From contig NC_083658.1 of NCBI RefSeq assembly GCF_963576545.1, positions 9,078,928-9,142,927 on the forward strand: a stretch of DNA of 64,000 nt. Direction: 5' to 3'. Under the pieces are notes generated by a model that was not told the DNA's origin, did no database searches, and was given only the letters and a program-made list of their open reading frames with translations. This document shows positions 1 to 13,223 of this stretch, in pieces (position 1 is the stretch's first letter; each line of letters begins with the position of its first letter). The translations under genes and the position numbers were made by a program. Source of the stretch: Limanda limanda (Eukaryota; Chordata; Actinopteri; Pleuronectiformes; Pleuronectidae).

Positions 1-32
1 GCGGGAGTTACAGGTGTTGAGCTGAATATGCA

Positions 33-91
33 TACACACACACTAACAAACACACACTCACACACACACACACTTTAGTGTCACACACATA
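33..91. repeat. Interrupted CA microsatellite
   Basis: CA dinucleotides broken by a few variant bases, followed by a short CACACACAT extension. It is the first of many CA/GT arrays in the window, a density typical of teleost genomes. Confidence 0.85.
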
Positions 92-1140
92 CATCGGAGG
101 GCTCAAGCACAGACATTTTCTAATTGAAGCTTTTAAAATTGCATCCAAAAACAATATTACCATAATTTATTCCCACCACCACTCGAGCTAGCAATAAAAA
201 GACAACTAGTGCCACATGTTGATGCTAATTCCACTTCAATTAAGAGAAGGGATCACGCCACGTCCTGTTTCCGTGCAGAAATGTGCACGTGCATCACCTC
301 CTGTAGTATAGCCACTTCTACTGGGACGATGTGTTTGGTGCATAAAGCATGATTTAGGTCCACTGCACATGGGTCAGGTACATGGGCCTGTTGATGTTCA
401 GCAAAATTATATTTTCAATGCAGCCTCTCTGCTGAGCTGCAAATGTTCCAGATGGCTGTGATTTATGAACCCCTCAGAACGGTGGGACTAATGAACGCCG
501 CTCGACATGTGTTTGGGATGGTGGGGGGGGGGGGTTCTGTGTTCAGCCATCAATCCGTCCTTGAGGAGGGGGTCTCGGACATTGCATCATGAGTACAAAT
601 GGACGGTGAAAGCAACCGACGCACACTTGTTATCCACCTGCTGTGCGGTGTTTAGTGTGTAAACATACGCACTGCAAATTAATTCAATTTCCACAATTCA
701 TTAGTTTTGAAATCAGAGGCCAGAGTGGAAATAAAACACAGGTAGCCCGTGTTGAGCACCTGGGCTCATTTCTGCACGTGCTTATTTCCCCACTTTAATT
801 ATTTTTGTCGACTACTTATGTGATTACCGAGCAATTTCTTACAGTGATTAGAGTTACCATTTTTATAGTTGATCGGTGTAATCTCATTACATGGATGTGT
901 TGCTCCGGCGGCCTGGCACCGCACCCCCCAGCAGAGCGCTCCAGGTGAGCATTAGAGCAAAGCTAAATTGATCCGGCACGGTGCATTCAAAGATGGAAAC
1001 TTTTAAAAGAATTTTAAAAAAAGGAAAATCCTTTCTGTTTATAGAAACTTTGTTTGTTTCCTTCGGTCTAAGGAGGCCCAGGCACCCCCCCGCTGCGTTC
1101 TTGCAGCTAAATGTCATCAGTCCAGAGCTGAGAACTAAGC

Positions 1141-1177
1141 TGTGTGTGTGTGTGTGTCTGTGTGTGTGTGTGTGTGT
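1141..1177. repeat. GT microsatellite
   Basis: About 18 TG units with a single TC interruption near the middle. The arrays make valine/cysteine-rich frames that are not genes. Confidence 0.9.
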
Positions 1178-2464
1178 CATCGCTCTCATTAGATACTAAA
1201 TAATTAAACGCCTGCAATGAAAGTGTATCATTTTAGAAAGTCAGCAGCTTGGCTGTCACTGGAGCAGGTTTTCGCTGGCATGGTTTATTAATTTCACATA
1301 TGAATCAGATAGACTGACAATTTGCGGCTTTGCAATCATTTGGTTGTGTCACCACTTTTCAACGTAGTGTAAAAGCTTCTGGGTTTGCATGTTTTCTTTG
1401 CAGGTTTTTCTCCGTGGGAATGTGTGCGTGAATGGATTTCTGTTTCTACTAGTGACCCGTCCTCGCCTCTTTGCACAATGCCAGCTGAGATTGGCTGCAG
1501 CCGCTCATTACCCTCTCAGGATGAGCCATGTAAGCAAATGGATGGACGGAGAATCTACCTTGAACTCCGTCCTTGGTTGCAGACTACAATTTAAAAACAG
1601 TCCATTTCACGTTTTGTGAGTGCTTTGGCACTTACCCCCCGCGGACAAATATCTCTTTAAAAGAATCTTGCAAAGTTTAAGTATATGAAGAATACAAATT
1701 GTCGCTAAATAGATCTTTAAAAACCTTTGTACCTGTTGCACATTGACGCTGACGGAAAAGAGCAGACTGTTCAACAGACGTGTTCACAGATATCGGCCGT
1801 TCCCTGTGATTTATTTGGAGCTGAGAACTGTGCAGAGAGGATGCTTTGACAGTTTGTCTTTTTCTCCTGTAGCCCTTCGCTGACGGATCTGTCTCGGTGA
1901 ATGTGAATAGGAGAGGGGCTTTCAAAGCACAGCGGGAGCTCGGAGGCTGCCACGGACACATTCTTTCAGTCCATGCTCTCTCAATCGACTCCTCTGGAAA
2001 GGTGATCTTTTCAAGGATACACGGAAAACACATGCCTACATATCTATATGCCACAGTTAGACATTGGATGTGTGCAGGCATTAAAAAGGTTTTCCAAATT
2101 GACTTTTACAGTTTTCCAGTTATTATTGACTCTCAGTCTTGCCTGGAATATATTAAATGACGCTGTTTACAAAAACATTCCTGTCAATATTCCTTTTTAA
2201 CTGAGTGAGGAATTATCTATGGGGGTTCTCAACACACTGCACAAAATGGCTATGAAAATGAAACCAAAATAATATTTTGAACTATTCTGCTTTAGATACA
2301 GTTGACACTAATACAAATGTGGCCAACCCTGGTATAACTTACTCATTTTAAACAATTACATTTTATGTTCTAGTTTACGTCCTAATTATAACCTATTCAT
2401 CCTGTTTACATTGTATATACTGGTATATGTACTTATTTTTTGACTTTTGAACACGTTCTTTTAT

Positions 2465-2545
2465 TTTTCCATTCCCCTTTGCTGCTAAAATATCGCAATT
2501 TTCCCTGTTGTAGAAATATCTTATCTTGATAGAGATGTCTTAAAA
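2465..2545 (+). mobile_element. Probable degenerate LINE 3' end
   Basis: The segment runs from a GCTGCTAAAATATCGCAATT-like stretch through a TTTCCCTGTTG motif to ATATCTTATCTTGATA. From memory this resembles the tail of common fish non-LTR elements, in which a TGCAATTTCCC box precedes short TATCT repeats. Divergence is high, no coding part is recognisable and the 5' limit is unclear. A chance AT-rich match is possible. Confidence 0.35.
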
Positions 2546-3740
2546 TGCCTTAACGCTTGCATATATATAAATGTCCACTTTGCGATGGTATCAAAGCTCA
2601 TTGCCTCAGTCCTTTCACAGGTAGCCTTTGCTATTTGCGCTCTAACTACCAATGAAGTGGTGCACAAGTGTTACAATAGGGAAATGGTCTGTGAAGACAC
2701 CCTCTAGGTCTGAGTCAAGTGGGAGGACACAGAACTGCAAATGAGTAATCATACAGATATTACCGTACAAAATACTTTCTACAAAAGGCAGCTGAGGGTA
2801 AGAGAGAAGTCTTTTAACAAATGCTGGAATGGCTGCAGAATAACGCCTTTAACCCGTAGAAAGTGAAACCGCAATCAAAGAGCAATCTTCACTTCTGAAC
2901 CACAGTTGAAACTACACTCTCAGACGCCTGACAGGGGTCAGCTGAGGTTATTGGACTTGAGAGAGAAAACAGCGTGGAGGTAGAGCGGGTGTAGCTGAAG
3001 AGAATACCAGCGGTCCGAGAGCAGAGCCCTGTGGGACACCAAAAGCTCACACAGCTGTGGCGTGAGATGTTTACTCCATCGACTGATAACTGCAAAAATA
3101 AACAGCCTACTGCTTCACTTGTGGGAAGTGGCTAAAATCTTTTAGTTTAGCAACACTTGCAACAGTATAAGTGGCACTGAGCAAAAGCCTGTAGTGTTGC
3201 CACTGTATTACTAACATGCCAGGTCATTAAAAGGCTACTGGCATCCATAACTGCCTTTTGTTGTTAAAACAATACAAAAAGCGCTTGTAAAAAGCTTGAG
3301 GGAGGACAATAGAGGAGCGGAGAGTCTGGATCCAAGATTGTCCATTTGGCAGCGTTGCTTAGGAGAAACAACACAGTTGATGTAAGCACAAGGCAACACA
3401 AAGACTGCGAAAGTATCAGCTGGCTCAGACCCCATTACACACCACTGTGACGGCAAGAAATGAGAGAGACGGCAAACATGTATAAACAAAGATGCCATCT
3501 CCGTGTACGCGCGTGAACATACGCGCATATTTGCCCAGCGTATACCCACGAGGAGGAGAAAGACGGAGCCAAGCCGATGCCAACGTGCACACACAGTCTC
3601 TCCTCTTCCCTCATACAAACAAACGCACACAAAGGGGGTTGAGAAACGCTGAGACAGGTAGAACCCGAACCACAGTGAAGACTTACTGAATATTTCATAA
3701 TGTTTATTCTGGCCTGTCAGGAGAATCAGGGAAGTGCAGC

Positions 3741-3768
3741 GTGTGTGTGTGTGTGTGGGTGTGTGTGC
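3741..3768. repeat. GT microsatellite
   Basis: GT units with one GGG interruption, followed by an alternating CATATATG-type stretch. Confidence 0.85.
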
Positions 3769-5009
3769 ATATATGAAATTGTATACATGTGCATTGGCGA
3801 TTTTGTTTTGGTTTCACTGTATGTGCTGGTGTTGATGTGTGTTGTTTGTGTGTCTCAGAGTGACAGGCCACTATAGTGATTGGCTGTCAAGAGCCTGCAG
3901 CTCAGTGATGTGCCAGGAAGCAAGCAGGACGCATGATGACTTTGTCAGTGTGGCTAGTCTGTTCAAGTCTGGAGTAATATATATTTTTTATTAAGTAGAA
4001 AGGCTATGACAGCCAATATCGGATTTGTATGACAACCTTTCTTACCTTCAAAAAGGTTTTTGATGGAAAGAAAGATTTGTTTTCTCCGGCTGAACAACTG
4101 GAGGCTGGAGAATATTGGTCAAATTGGTGCTGTGACATTATATATCAAAATACTTATCATGAGATATCATGAGAAATGCATGGAAAAATCAACTGATTGT
4201 GATGTTAATAACAATTTCCTAACTATTTTTTTTCGATAACAATATTTTCGATTGCAAGGCAGCAATTACTGAGGTTAAAACACCCCATAAAGCTGTGTTG
4301 TGTTTCTGGCAACCTGAGGAATGTGATCCCAGGAAAAAGGTTCATAAGTCTATTGAGACGAAATATGAATGGAAAAAACCCAAATTCGTCAAATAATGGA
4401 ATTGATTTCCCACGAAAGAGACACGGCACACAATAAACAGAGTTAAAGATGAAAGTGACTGAAATAATCATGAATATTATTCAAATTCACGTTTGTTATA
4501 TTGCATCCTTTGAGGAGAAAAGCCCTGGTTCGGATCAGCCAACACGAAGGCCAAACAACAAACAATGCCTTGCTTTTGCTGAATCGGTTAATTGCAGCCA
4601 GTTTGGTTTCCTGTGTATAGTCATTATTTTCAGAGCTGGACAATTAGGCTGAAAGTACGAGGCAAATATAAATCCAAGGTATAAAAATATAAAGGCGGTT
4701 CTGTTGTTGTGGTTACACAACTCAGGAGTCTTTACACCTGAGAGCAGGTTTTTGCACGGAGCACGATGGGTATAAAGAGTTGTGCAGTCCCTATCTGTTG
4801 GAAAAGCCAGGTAGAGGCTGATGAGCTTGTTAGGACGAGTCTGTCGAGGTCAGGTTCCATTTCCCCTCCGTCTTCCCTCACTCCTGCACCCCCCCCTCCT
4901 CTCCTCCTCTGGTCCTTTGTTTCACCCTCAACCTCCTTCACCTCCTCTGCCTTCTGTTTGTTTATCTCCCTGCTTGTTACCCTCTCTCTCCCCATCCTCT
5001 CCTTATGCC

Positions 5010-5106
5010 CTTCCCTCCCTCCCTCCCTCCCTCCCTCCCTCCCTCCCTCCCTCCCTCCCTCCCTCCCTCCCTCCCTCCCTCCCTCCCTCCCTCCCTCCCT
5101 CCCTCC
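5010..5106. repeat. CCCT tetranucleotide microsatellite
   Basis: About 24 near-perfect CCCT units inside a longer pyrimidine-rich strand starting near 4850. The opposite strand is GGGA-rich. Serine/proline/leucine frames through it are repeat artefacts. Confidence 0.95.
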
Positions 5107-5284
5107 ACCGCTCCCTCAATCTCGCTCAGTAACAGGTGAGTTCCCAGAACTAATTACAGGCGGCTATCCCAGGGTGCAGCGGGGGCCGGCTCATTTGCAG
5201 GCGGAGGGCACGCGAGGAGGCTGTCTAATAACATTTTCTACTGCCTGATTAAAAACAGCCCATAAATCACTTGTTCACATGGGT

Positions 5285-5285
<1 letters not shown>

Positions 5286-5317
<32 letters not shown>
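5286..5317. repeat. CA microsatellite
   Basis: About 16 perfect CA units. A second shorter and interrupted CA tract lies about 85 bp further on (5401-5420). Confidence 0.9.
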
Positions 5318-5322
<5 letters not shown>

Positions 5323-6074
5323 TCAGTTTCAAATAGAGCCGTCAGCCACATGCCTTTGGTACAAACTAAAATACTGTACAACCAATCAAGGGCCTGAAGG
5401 ACACACACACGCACACACACTGTCTCACTGCCTTGTAAAGCCTCTACAAATTAGGTTGTTTATACCTTCATATAATCCTCAAGTGGAGTCATAGATTTTA
5501 TATAGTTTACACGCATGCAAGGAGTGCCCGTGGTTTATTTCCATTTTTAATTTGTGTGATGAGGCTATAAAAATGCAAAGAGGATGATAATGACCTCCGT
5601 GTGGAATTTGAGCGATGGGAGCGAGCCGGCGTCGAGTCGATGCAGCAACTGCGCGGCGATTTCCCGCGATGAGCCGAGGACTCGCTGATGCGTTTCACTC
5701 GGGCGCCCCTTCGCCATCGATCCCCCTCGCCTTCCTGTGCACGTCAGCCTGACACGGCCGAGGGAGGAAGTGAACACGGGACTGGCTGAGCGGTGCCAGC
5801 GTGTGGACGACACGTGAATAAATCCACATTGCATCTGCTGTCACGTGTTGGTAATAAGTCAGCGCGAGGACGGAAGCGGCCGGGCTGAGGTCACGTCTGG
5901 AGCTGCTGCAGTAATGACTCCTCTCATCGCCAATTTCTCAATCGATAAATCTTTTGGCCTAGTCGTGGACAGAAAATAGTACAAACTGCTGATCACGATT
6001 TCCTACAAGTATGGTGATGACTTCAAATTGCATGTTCGATCCTAACAACATATACATTATCATATCATTCTAGA

Positions 6075-6190
6075 ATTGCACTGAGTAGAGCCGCATTCCT
6101 CCGCCAAGGCCAAATAGTCCCCTTGAAATAAACCAAGCCTTATAGAAAAGGTCACATTAGGTTTCTCAGCAACCCATTGGTAGTGGTTTT
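6075..6190. repeat. Possible fragment of a dispersed repeat
   Basis: The stretch contains CCTCCGCCAAGGCC followed by a segment with CAAGCCTTATAGAAAAGGTC. The CCTCCGCCAA core is also seen at the edge of the repeat at 28.06 kb and, in reverse, near 42.09 kb. Membership in the same family is a guess from this short core. Confidence 0.3.
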
Positions 6191-6652
6191 AAGTATATCG
6201 GAAATATTTAAGATTCACATACAGTTAACGAAATCTGCAAAATCAATGAAAACTTAGAAAACGACCCTCTGTCAGAATGATTTTAGAAAGTGATAAAATG
6301 TCTCAAAACCGGGTTGAAGCATGAAGCCAGCAAACAAAACAAAATCTTCCGTGTTGGGATATTAGATTTAAAGAAATAATAACAATACCAATAATGCTTG
6401 GTAGATCTGACATGCAAATTATTTCATATCAAAAAGCTGATTTTCTGAAATGTCAGTGCTTTTTTCCCCCTTCTAGTGAAACCACAGTTCAAGTTGTTGA
6501 CCTTCATGAAACTGCCACCAGGTGCAGCTTTGCAATATGTAACAAGGGCTCGGAGTCGGTCGCAGCCGTGGTGTTCAAACACACCACAGAGCCTGGCTGC
6601 CAATAACTGGAAGGTCATCACACTCAGCGCCATTCTCTCTCATAACCCAGAG

Positions 6653-6670
6653 CACACACACACACACACA
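6653..6670. repeat. Short CA microsatellite
   Basis: Nine CA units. Confidence 0.8.
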
Positions 6671-8029
6671 GATCACCCAGTACCCACACCGTCACACACC
6701 CTGATACTTCCAACAGGCCCTCACCCAGCTTCATATGAAGCGCTGCCGTCTCTTCCGGCAGCCCCTCGGCACAATAACCCAGTCAGTAGATTAGCGGTGA
6801 TAGCATCTCTTGCCCTGGACAGCAAACAATAGCCCCCCTCTCCGTCTCCTGCGCTGACGCAGGGACGTTCCGCATGACTCTCACTCGGGTGAAATGGGAA
6901 AATGTGCCGTTGTCCACACACGGGCACGGACAATCGGGCAGTGTGGAGTCGACTCCTGTGGTCAGAGCACATGAACCAGTGTTGGATGGAAACAGGAAAA
7001 ACGAATTTGAACCACAGATCGGTCGACTCCTCTCACCTTCTGCAGCCCAGACACACGTAGACTTGTGTCTGAGCTGAACACGGTGCAGCCGAGGAACAGG
7101 TTCAATATCATGATTGTTTCTTCAACAAACAGCGGCGGGTGAAATAGTGTTACAAGAACAAGTGTCAAAAACGTGACATGTAATGCGATTTACAGCTCCT
7201 TCCGAGGTTGGAGCGGCTGATTCCTGCTGCTCAGATGTCAAGCTGCTTTGTAGCCGCGCCACGGCTCACACCGCAACACGCACCTTCCACATGCCGTCAC
7301 ACAATCAGCATACCAAATCACACACTGGCTGCTCTATAACGCACAGGATTACCATAATTAAATAAATGATTGTCAAATAATCTGAAAGAAGACAAGTGTC
7401 GATTGGAGCACGGAGCTGAGGAGTGAGCTCTTCCTTTTCAAATGTTTCATTCCTTGTGCTTTTCTACAGCCGCCCCCGGAACCTGCAGGAGCTCTGCAGC
7501 TCATTGTGGCGAGAAGAAGAAGAAGAAGTCACCTCACTTGGCCGATTGTGTCGAGCACGCGCCCACAGAGTGCACCCCCCCCTCCCTCTGTGCCGCTGAT
7601 GGACTATCGGGCCCTTCTCATGATCATTTACCGAAGTAGGAATCCCGCCAAGATATTCTGATTGAACCATAATCACCTGCTAGCTGGGAGGTCCCCACTT
7701 TGATTCAGTGCTTGAACTTCCCTCTCCCCCACACATCTGATTTGCCTGTCATCGCAGGGACACGCGCCACGTGGCCGAACATCAAATTAAAACTGCTGCA
7801 ATTATCCCCAGATTTCAAGCTGGGGTTGAAATATTAGACGCAGGAATTCCAGGACATGTTAAACGGGAGAGTGTGTTCGACTCCGCCTGCCTGCACGTTG
7901 CTTTGCATATTGTTTTGCTGATGCAGGCAGATACAGGCGCCGAGTCTTCACTCAACACACGGAGCCTTGAGCTAGAAAGGGGCAAAGCCCAAAACAGGGA
8001 AAATCAAAGAGTAAGCAGAATCCTGAAAT

Positions 8030-8031
<2 letters not shown>

Positions 8032-8084
<53 letters not shown>
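8032..8084. repeat. CA microsatellite
   Basis: A perfect CA array of about 26 units. Another CA array with one interruption lies at 8223-8253. Confidence 0.95.
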
Positions 8085-8086
<2 letters not shown>

Positions 8087-8222
8087 GCAGCAGCAATCTA
8101 TCCCCCTTAAAACTAATTTTCCACTTTAGCAGCTCCTTGCAAGGATCATATTTGATTTACTCGCAAACAGTGTCAGACTTCACAGTGGGATGACCCATGA
8201 GCTTTAGATCAGCTCCTACCCT

Positions 8223-8253
8223 CCACACACAGACACACACACACACACACACA
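8223..8253. repeat. CA microsatellite, interrupted
   Basis: CA units with one AG interruption, 140 bp beyond the preceding CA array. Confidence 0.85.
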
Positions 8254-10652
8254 TTAAGCATCCCCTGTCGCTATGATGCAGCGCTGAGGTGCTAGAGCCT
8301 CCAAGTCACGTCCCCCAGATCTATAACAGGCAAAAGACTCCCATTAAAACAACCTTGGTGTGACACAGCATCCGGCGAAGCCTGAGCCCCCCCGTCACAC
8401 CGGGCTCGGCGCGCTTCATCACAGGAGAACACTTTCAAGTCCTCGCAAAAACACGGTGTGTTGCACCTCGCCGCATAACACAATTTGTTTTGGAGGCGTG
8501 GTGTAACCCCGACTTTGTCTAAGGTCACAGAAGTGAGCGGTTATGTAAGAGCTGTGCTCAGGAAGCCGGGTTAGGAAACTGTTTGTCGGAGCAGAGTGAT
8601 AACTCCTCGCCCCGTTAATACAAAGTAAATGTCAGCTACATTTCCAGGGCTTTTATGTTTGTTGCAGAGACAGTAAAAGATATGTCAATCAGCCCACTTT
8701 TTAACTTCGTTTCGACTCGAGTGATAATTGTGCTGCTGAAACATGAGCCTATGTTTTGTGTTTTTTTTTCTGCAACAGCTCAGGTGGAAGGGGCAGAGAG
8801 CAGTGATTGGTATTCGCAGAACTAAAAGATAGCCGTTCCTGGGAGGAGGAGGAGGACCAAAGTGGAAGAGAAAAGCAAAATTGTTTGCTCCTCTGCGAGA
8901 AACAACAGATCAATAGGGCCAAGCCGGCGGTGTGGGGAGGATTGCTCCACTGAGCTGCTCCTCTGGAAAACAGCACAAGGAGTCGCGGCGGTAATGAAAT
9001 GCACATGTCAAGTTTTATATAATTGCATATTTATGTACAATATGAGGATTCTAGGTGGAGTTGGGAGGAATAAATGTCTTTGACCTTGTGCACAAAGGAA
9101 TTTAAATCCCCTGGAGTCATGTCTTATGATTCCATTCAATCCAGCAATGTAAAAAGCACTTTTTGCGGATGCTCCTTACAATCCAAGGCTTGTTTTATTC
9201 GGGGGATTTTCTTTTTTCTGATTGCACAAGATAAGTGGTCAGATGTAAACTGAGATTTTTTCTTCGCCGTGCAACATCCGCCTCCATCTGTGTAGCCACC
9301 CGGCCCGAGGCTGCACACGGGTTTATCATCAGTTATATCATTCATTTATGCATCCAACTTAAACGATCGGTAAATTTACAACACTGAGTTGGTTATGTAG
9401 AAGAGTAATTGGCTATATGAGAGAGACCCACACAAACACGGGGAGCACATGTAAACATTAAACTAAAACATCACCAGCAAATATATGTTTTTGTTGTCAG
9501 CCACTCAAGATTTTACTCTTTGCTGATACAAGAAGACAATCATATTGGGAAGAAGCTAACTTATCTGAGAGTTGACACAACAGGCAAGAATGAAATATAA
9601 CAACCCTGTGTTTAAAATGAGTAGGGGGGTGTTAATGTTTTTACTGTCGACATTAGACTTTAATGCTGTTGGGAGGTTGACAATTCTGGGAAATATAAAG
9701 AGTGAATGTCCTCACAAAAGCAATGCTAACAGCTGGATTTAAACAGGTGCTATATTAACCATGTAATAATCAGAATGTAACAGGCTCACTACTGCTGAGG
9801 GAGGATAATACATTTTAAAGCTAATTGGTCGAAAAGTAAACTAAACTAAATCACTAGAGTTTCTACGACTCATCCTGAGGGCCACATAAATGTTGATGCC
9901 AAATTTCACAAGTAACCGATTATTTTATCTGATGGTGGCACATGGAGTGAAACCAAAGTCTGTGTTAAATCTGCATTCCATTTCATAGTTGTTTGAATAT
10001 TTGAAAGTGAAGCAAAGTGGTGAACCAACCGATGATCAGACTGACATCGCAGATTTATAACTCCAACAAATATATATTAACTATATTACATTATAGTGCT
10101 ATTCTTATTTTCCAGTGTGTACACATAGATTTATAGAATAACGATTTGGATGTCGTTGTGCAACAGCTTCTCGTCCTTAATACACATCTTGTCAAGCACT
10201 CAAAAAAATTAACTTGGTGATACAATATGATATATTTCCGCCCATAAAAAACACTATTGTGCAAATTGTTTAACCGAGACAAAAAGATGATCAGGTTATT
10301 CTCTCCACATATGTTGCTGTGTTGCCCCACAGGCAAGTATTACACGGCAATTTTTTGAAGAAGCAGACGGAGAAAACATGAATCAGCCCTCTGTGCTTTG
10401 TGTCCGGTGAGTTGAGTGATTAGTCAGGAAGTTAATCCTCGCTCGGAGGCGCGTTCTTCAGCGGGAGCGCTGCGTCGGCTGCTGTGTCGAATCTCGGGCG
10501 TTGAGGAGAGAGAATGATAAGAGTGGAGCGGGGCCTCGGGTGAGGGGGGGGGGTTGTCACCAGGAATTTCACGCCGTTATTAAACAAATGTCTGTTGGTT
10601 TCTGTGCGGATGAGGGAGAAAAAAAAATGCTAAGTATGCAAAGATGGCACTT

Positions 10653-10667
10653 GAAATGCCAAAAACC
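10653..10667 (+). repeat. Left target-site duplication of the L1 insertion
   Basis: The 15-mer GAAATGCCAAAAACC is repeated exactly at 11075-11089, on the other side of a 407-bp insert. On the opposite strand the site reads TTTC/AA, close to the TTTT/AA type of sequence cut by L1 endonucleases. Confidence 0.85.
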
Positions 10668-11074
10668 TTGGGAACTGCACCATTAAGGGGGCTAAGGAAA
10701 AAAAACTAATTGTATATGATCAGAGTTATGATGCTTATTGCCCACAAAATGATCACAGTAAACTGGCTCAAGCCCCACCCACCTACCATAGACCAGTGGG
10801 CCCAGAGGCTCCAGGCTGTGAATTGCATGGAAAGTTTAACTGCAAGCCTACGACGAAGTGGACACCTGTGATAATGTATCTGTTAAAATGAAAATTCTGT
10901 AGACCTTTGACTGGACAAGCTAGACTGAATGTGAAACTATGTGAACCCATCGGGATAACTCTTCTGCCATTTGTGCTTAATTTTTATTTTATCTTCACGT
11001 GTAATATTGTATGATATGCTGTGTGAGACTCACTGTCAAGGTATTTGTTCCAATAAAAGTTCGAAAAGAAAAAA
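10668..11074 (+). mobile_element. 5'-truncated L1-type LINE (ORF2 C terminus and 3'UTR)
   Basis: This is an insert bounded by perfect 15-bp direct repeats and ending in an AATAAA signal plus an A-rich tail, the hallmark of target-primed reverse transcription. From 10731 an open frame runs to a TGA at 10869-10871. It contains the peptide ITVNWLKPHPPTIDQW followed by a run ending in MESLTASLRR, which resembles the far C terminus of L1 ORF2 proteins in fish as I remember them. The remaining approximately 200 bp is 3'UTR. The endonuclease, reverse transcriptase and most of ORF2 are absent, so the copy is dead on arrival. The exact target-site duplication suggests a fairly recent insertion. Assignment to L1 rests on the short peptide, the A-rich tail and the duplication; a related clade is possible. 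Confidence 0.75.
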
Positions 11075-11089
11075 GAAATGCCAAAAACC
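11075..11089 (+). repeat. Right target-site duplication of the L1 insertion
   Basis: Identical to 10653-10667. It directly follows the A-rich tail of the insert, and the original locus resumes after it. Confidence 0.85.
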
Positions 11090-13137
11090 AGGGCTGCAAG
11101 ATTACATGAAACTCTTCCCCCCATATTTTCAATCTCTATCATTTATAGCTTTCTCTAGATTTGAACACAGGAAGTATTTTGTTGGACCGGAAAGCTCAGA
11201 TTTGTATTCTCGAGATATCAGCTTGCAAGACAAAGGACACAATTAGTTGCACTAACCAGTTTGGCTGGGTGGGTTCTCGGGAGCGGGCAACAATCACACA
11301 GGTTATTTGGGGTCTCTTGGGGAAGTAGAGGGGGGGGGACCTCAGTGAGCTCCTCATTTCTGTGGGGCTTTATGTAGCGTGACGGTTCCAAATGAAACTC
11401 CCCGATCATGTGGGAGAGCTCTATTAATTTGTGGCTTAGGCCGCCTCCTGGGGGAGAGCGCTGCCACAGCCACTCCCGCGACCCCTTTGCAGCTCCCAGC
11501 AAAGACTCCTGTTGCTTATTGACTGAGGGGGTTGCGATGTTTCTCCACGTCGGCGAGCTTTCGGCTTTCGCCTCGAGTGCCGAGACGATCTATCATTTCT
11601 CTACGGTTTCCCAGCACGGGCTTTGCGGCGACGGATGAAGAACAGCGTGAAATAAAAGTAATCACGGCTCGCGGAGCAGCACACGGCGGGAAATACACAG
11701 CTCCTGTAACGTGGCGTGCTTTCCGAAATCGAATCTGATTCCTGTTGAAAGTGCAACCACGAGAGGAATGGCGAGCTAACAAGATAGCTGCGGTGGAGTT
11801 TTATGAGCTGGTGCAAGTTGTTGCAAAAAAAAGTTGGACGAATAAACAACCTCTTAAAGCACATCTTTCTAATTGTGAATCAGTTGGACACGAAATCCAA
11901 TATGCTGCAGAATCTTTAGCTTGTTACAATCAGGCTTTTCAACACCAACCTACCGGCTACAAAGGCACGAGCCAGATCACACGGCTCTCTTAAGACTCAA
12001 GCCCCGGAGCACATGCATTCACATGAAAGGATGGCCAACACTGGCACTCCTCCAGTAAACCCTCTTCCTTTGCCTCTTCCAACCATTGCTCGACTTTTCA
12101 ACATGCACAGGCAAAGCCAATGAGGTCCAATTAGTGACAAACAACTGTGGATTTGAGGTATTTCTTGCTTTTTGGACTAGCAGGAGGAAGAAAGTAAGAA
12201 AATCCTTGAGTTCAGCCTGCCAGTGCAGCCGCTGAAGAAAGACAGGCGATGGAATATGAGGTTTAGTAGGTAGGACATAGAAGTCGATCCAAAAATACCC
12301 TCGGCCCTCATGTGGTTTCCTCTGATTTCAAAGGAGGAGAAGGACTGGCACTGACACGTGCAGAGGCATACTTTCGCCAGGAGAGCCAGAATGTCAGTAA
12401 ACACACACTCGGATCCGAGCGCAGATAAGACAGGTTCTTTAATTACGGAGAAATGCTTTGTGTATTCCCACGGAGGAGCGCGGCCTTGGGAACTCTCCGG
12501 GAGAGTGGGCGGGAAGACAACAATCCCAGGGTGCCCACATCGGGGGAGCGGGCCAACGAGGGCCGATGTGAAGCTGTGCCGATACACAAAGTAATTAAAA
12601 ACACGCCTACAGTTTGCCTGCTGCGCCTGATGAGTGCTTGAGCGATGATCATTATGACTTTGAGAGACAATCACACGCTTGACGGAGCAACTCTGAAGCA
12701 GCTACACTTGGAAAAAGAAGGTCCTGACCACTGTTGTGCGGGCGGGTGGGGGATTCGAGTAACATAAAATCCATAGGTGTAATAACTATATCGAGCAACA
12801 AACATCATTAGCCTTCCGAGCAAATAACGCTAAGCTCGGGTGACGCTTGAACAGCTTCCCACGTTGAGGCGAGCGGGATATCTTCCCCCAGCAGACACTG
12901 GGTGATGAGACCGGTGTGGGCGGAACACGAAAACAGAACATGAAAAGAGGGGAGAAATGAAAGGATGGGTGGAAGAGAGAGGGAGTCAAATGAGAAGAGA
13001 TAGAAACAAAAATAAGCGGGCCCACATTGCATTAGGAGATTCCCTTTGAAGATCGTCTGGCATGGAGAGGCAATCAAGGGAGCAGCGGCTGTTTGGCCTC
13101 AGTGCGAGTCATTCCACTGCACTGCGACCACATCTCA

Positions 13138-13223
13138 AGTGTCCCTCCTCCTCCACCTCCTCCGTCCTTCACCCCCTCTTTCCCTCTCATCTGTCCCTCA
13201 CTCTCTCTCTCTCTCTCTCTCTC
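13138..13223. repeat. CT-rich tract ending in a CT microsatellite
   Basis: A polypyrimidine stretch of CCTCC-type units leading into about 12 perfect CT units. Confidence 0.85.

Larger units (their letters stand above)
92..10652. other. Non-coding DNA with scattered microsatellites
   Basis: No convincing exon is visible. Open frames are short (under about 135 codons), overlap on both strands and show no recognisable domain. The stretch holds the CA, GT, CCCT and CA arrays listed separately, a run of G near 522-534, a probable LINE tail remnant near 2.5 kb and a short interspersed-repeat fragment near 6.1 kb. If the minus-strand exon at 20.8 kb is real, this may be its first intron or downstream flank; that is inference. 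Confidence 0.6.

Noticed and set aside
4766..5248. 160-codon plus-strand Ser/Pro/Leu-rich frame
   Set aside because: It owes its length to the CCCT array; the same stretch is open in another plus-strand frame as well.
12177..12674. 165-codon minus-strand frame
   Set aside because: No recognisable domain, and two plus-strand frames and one other minus-strand frame of 62-78 codons overlap it. Length alone is not enough in DNA of this composition.
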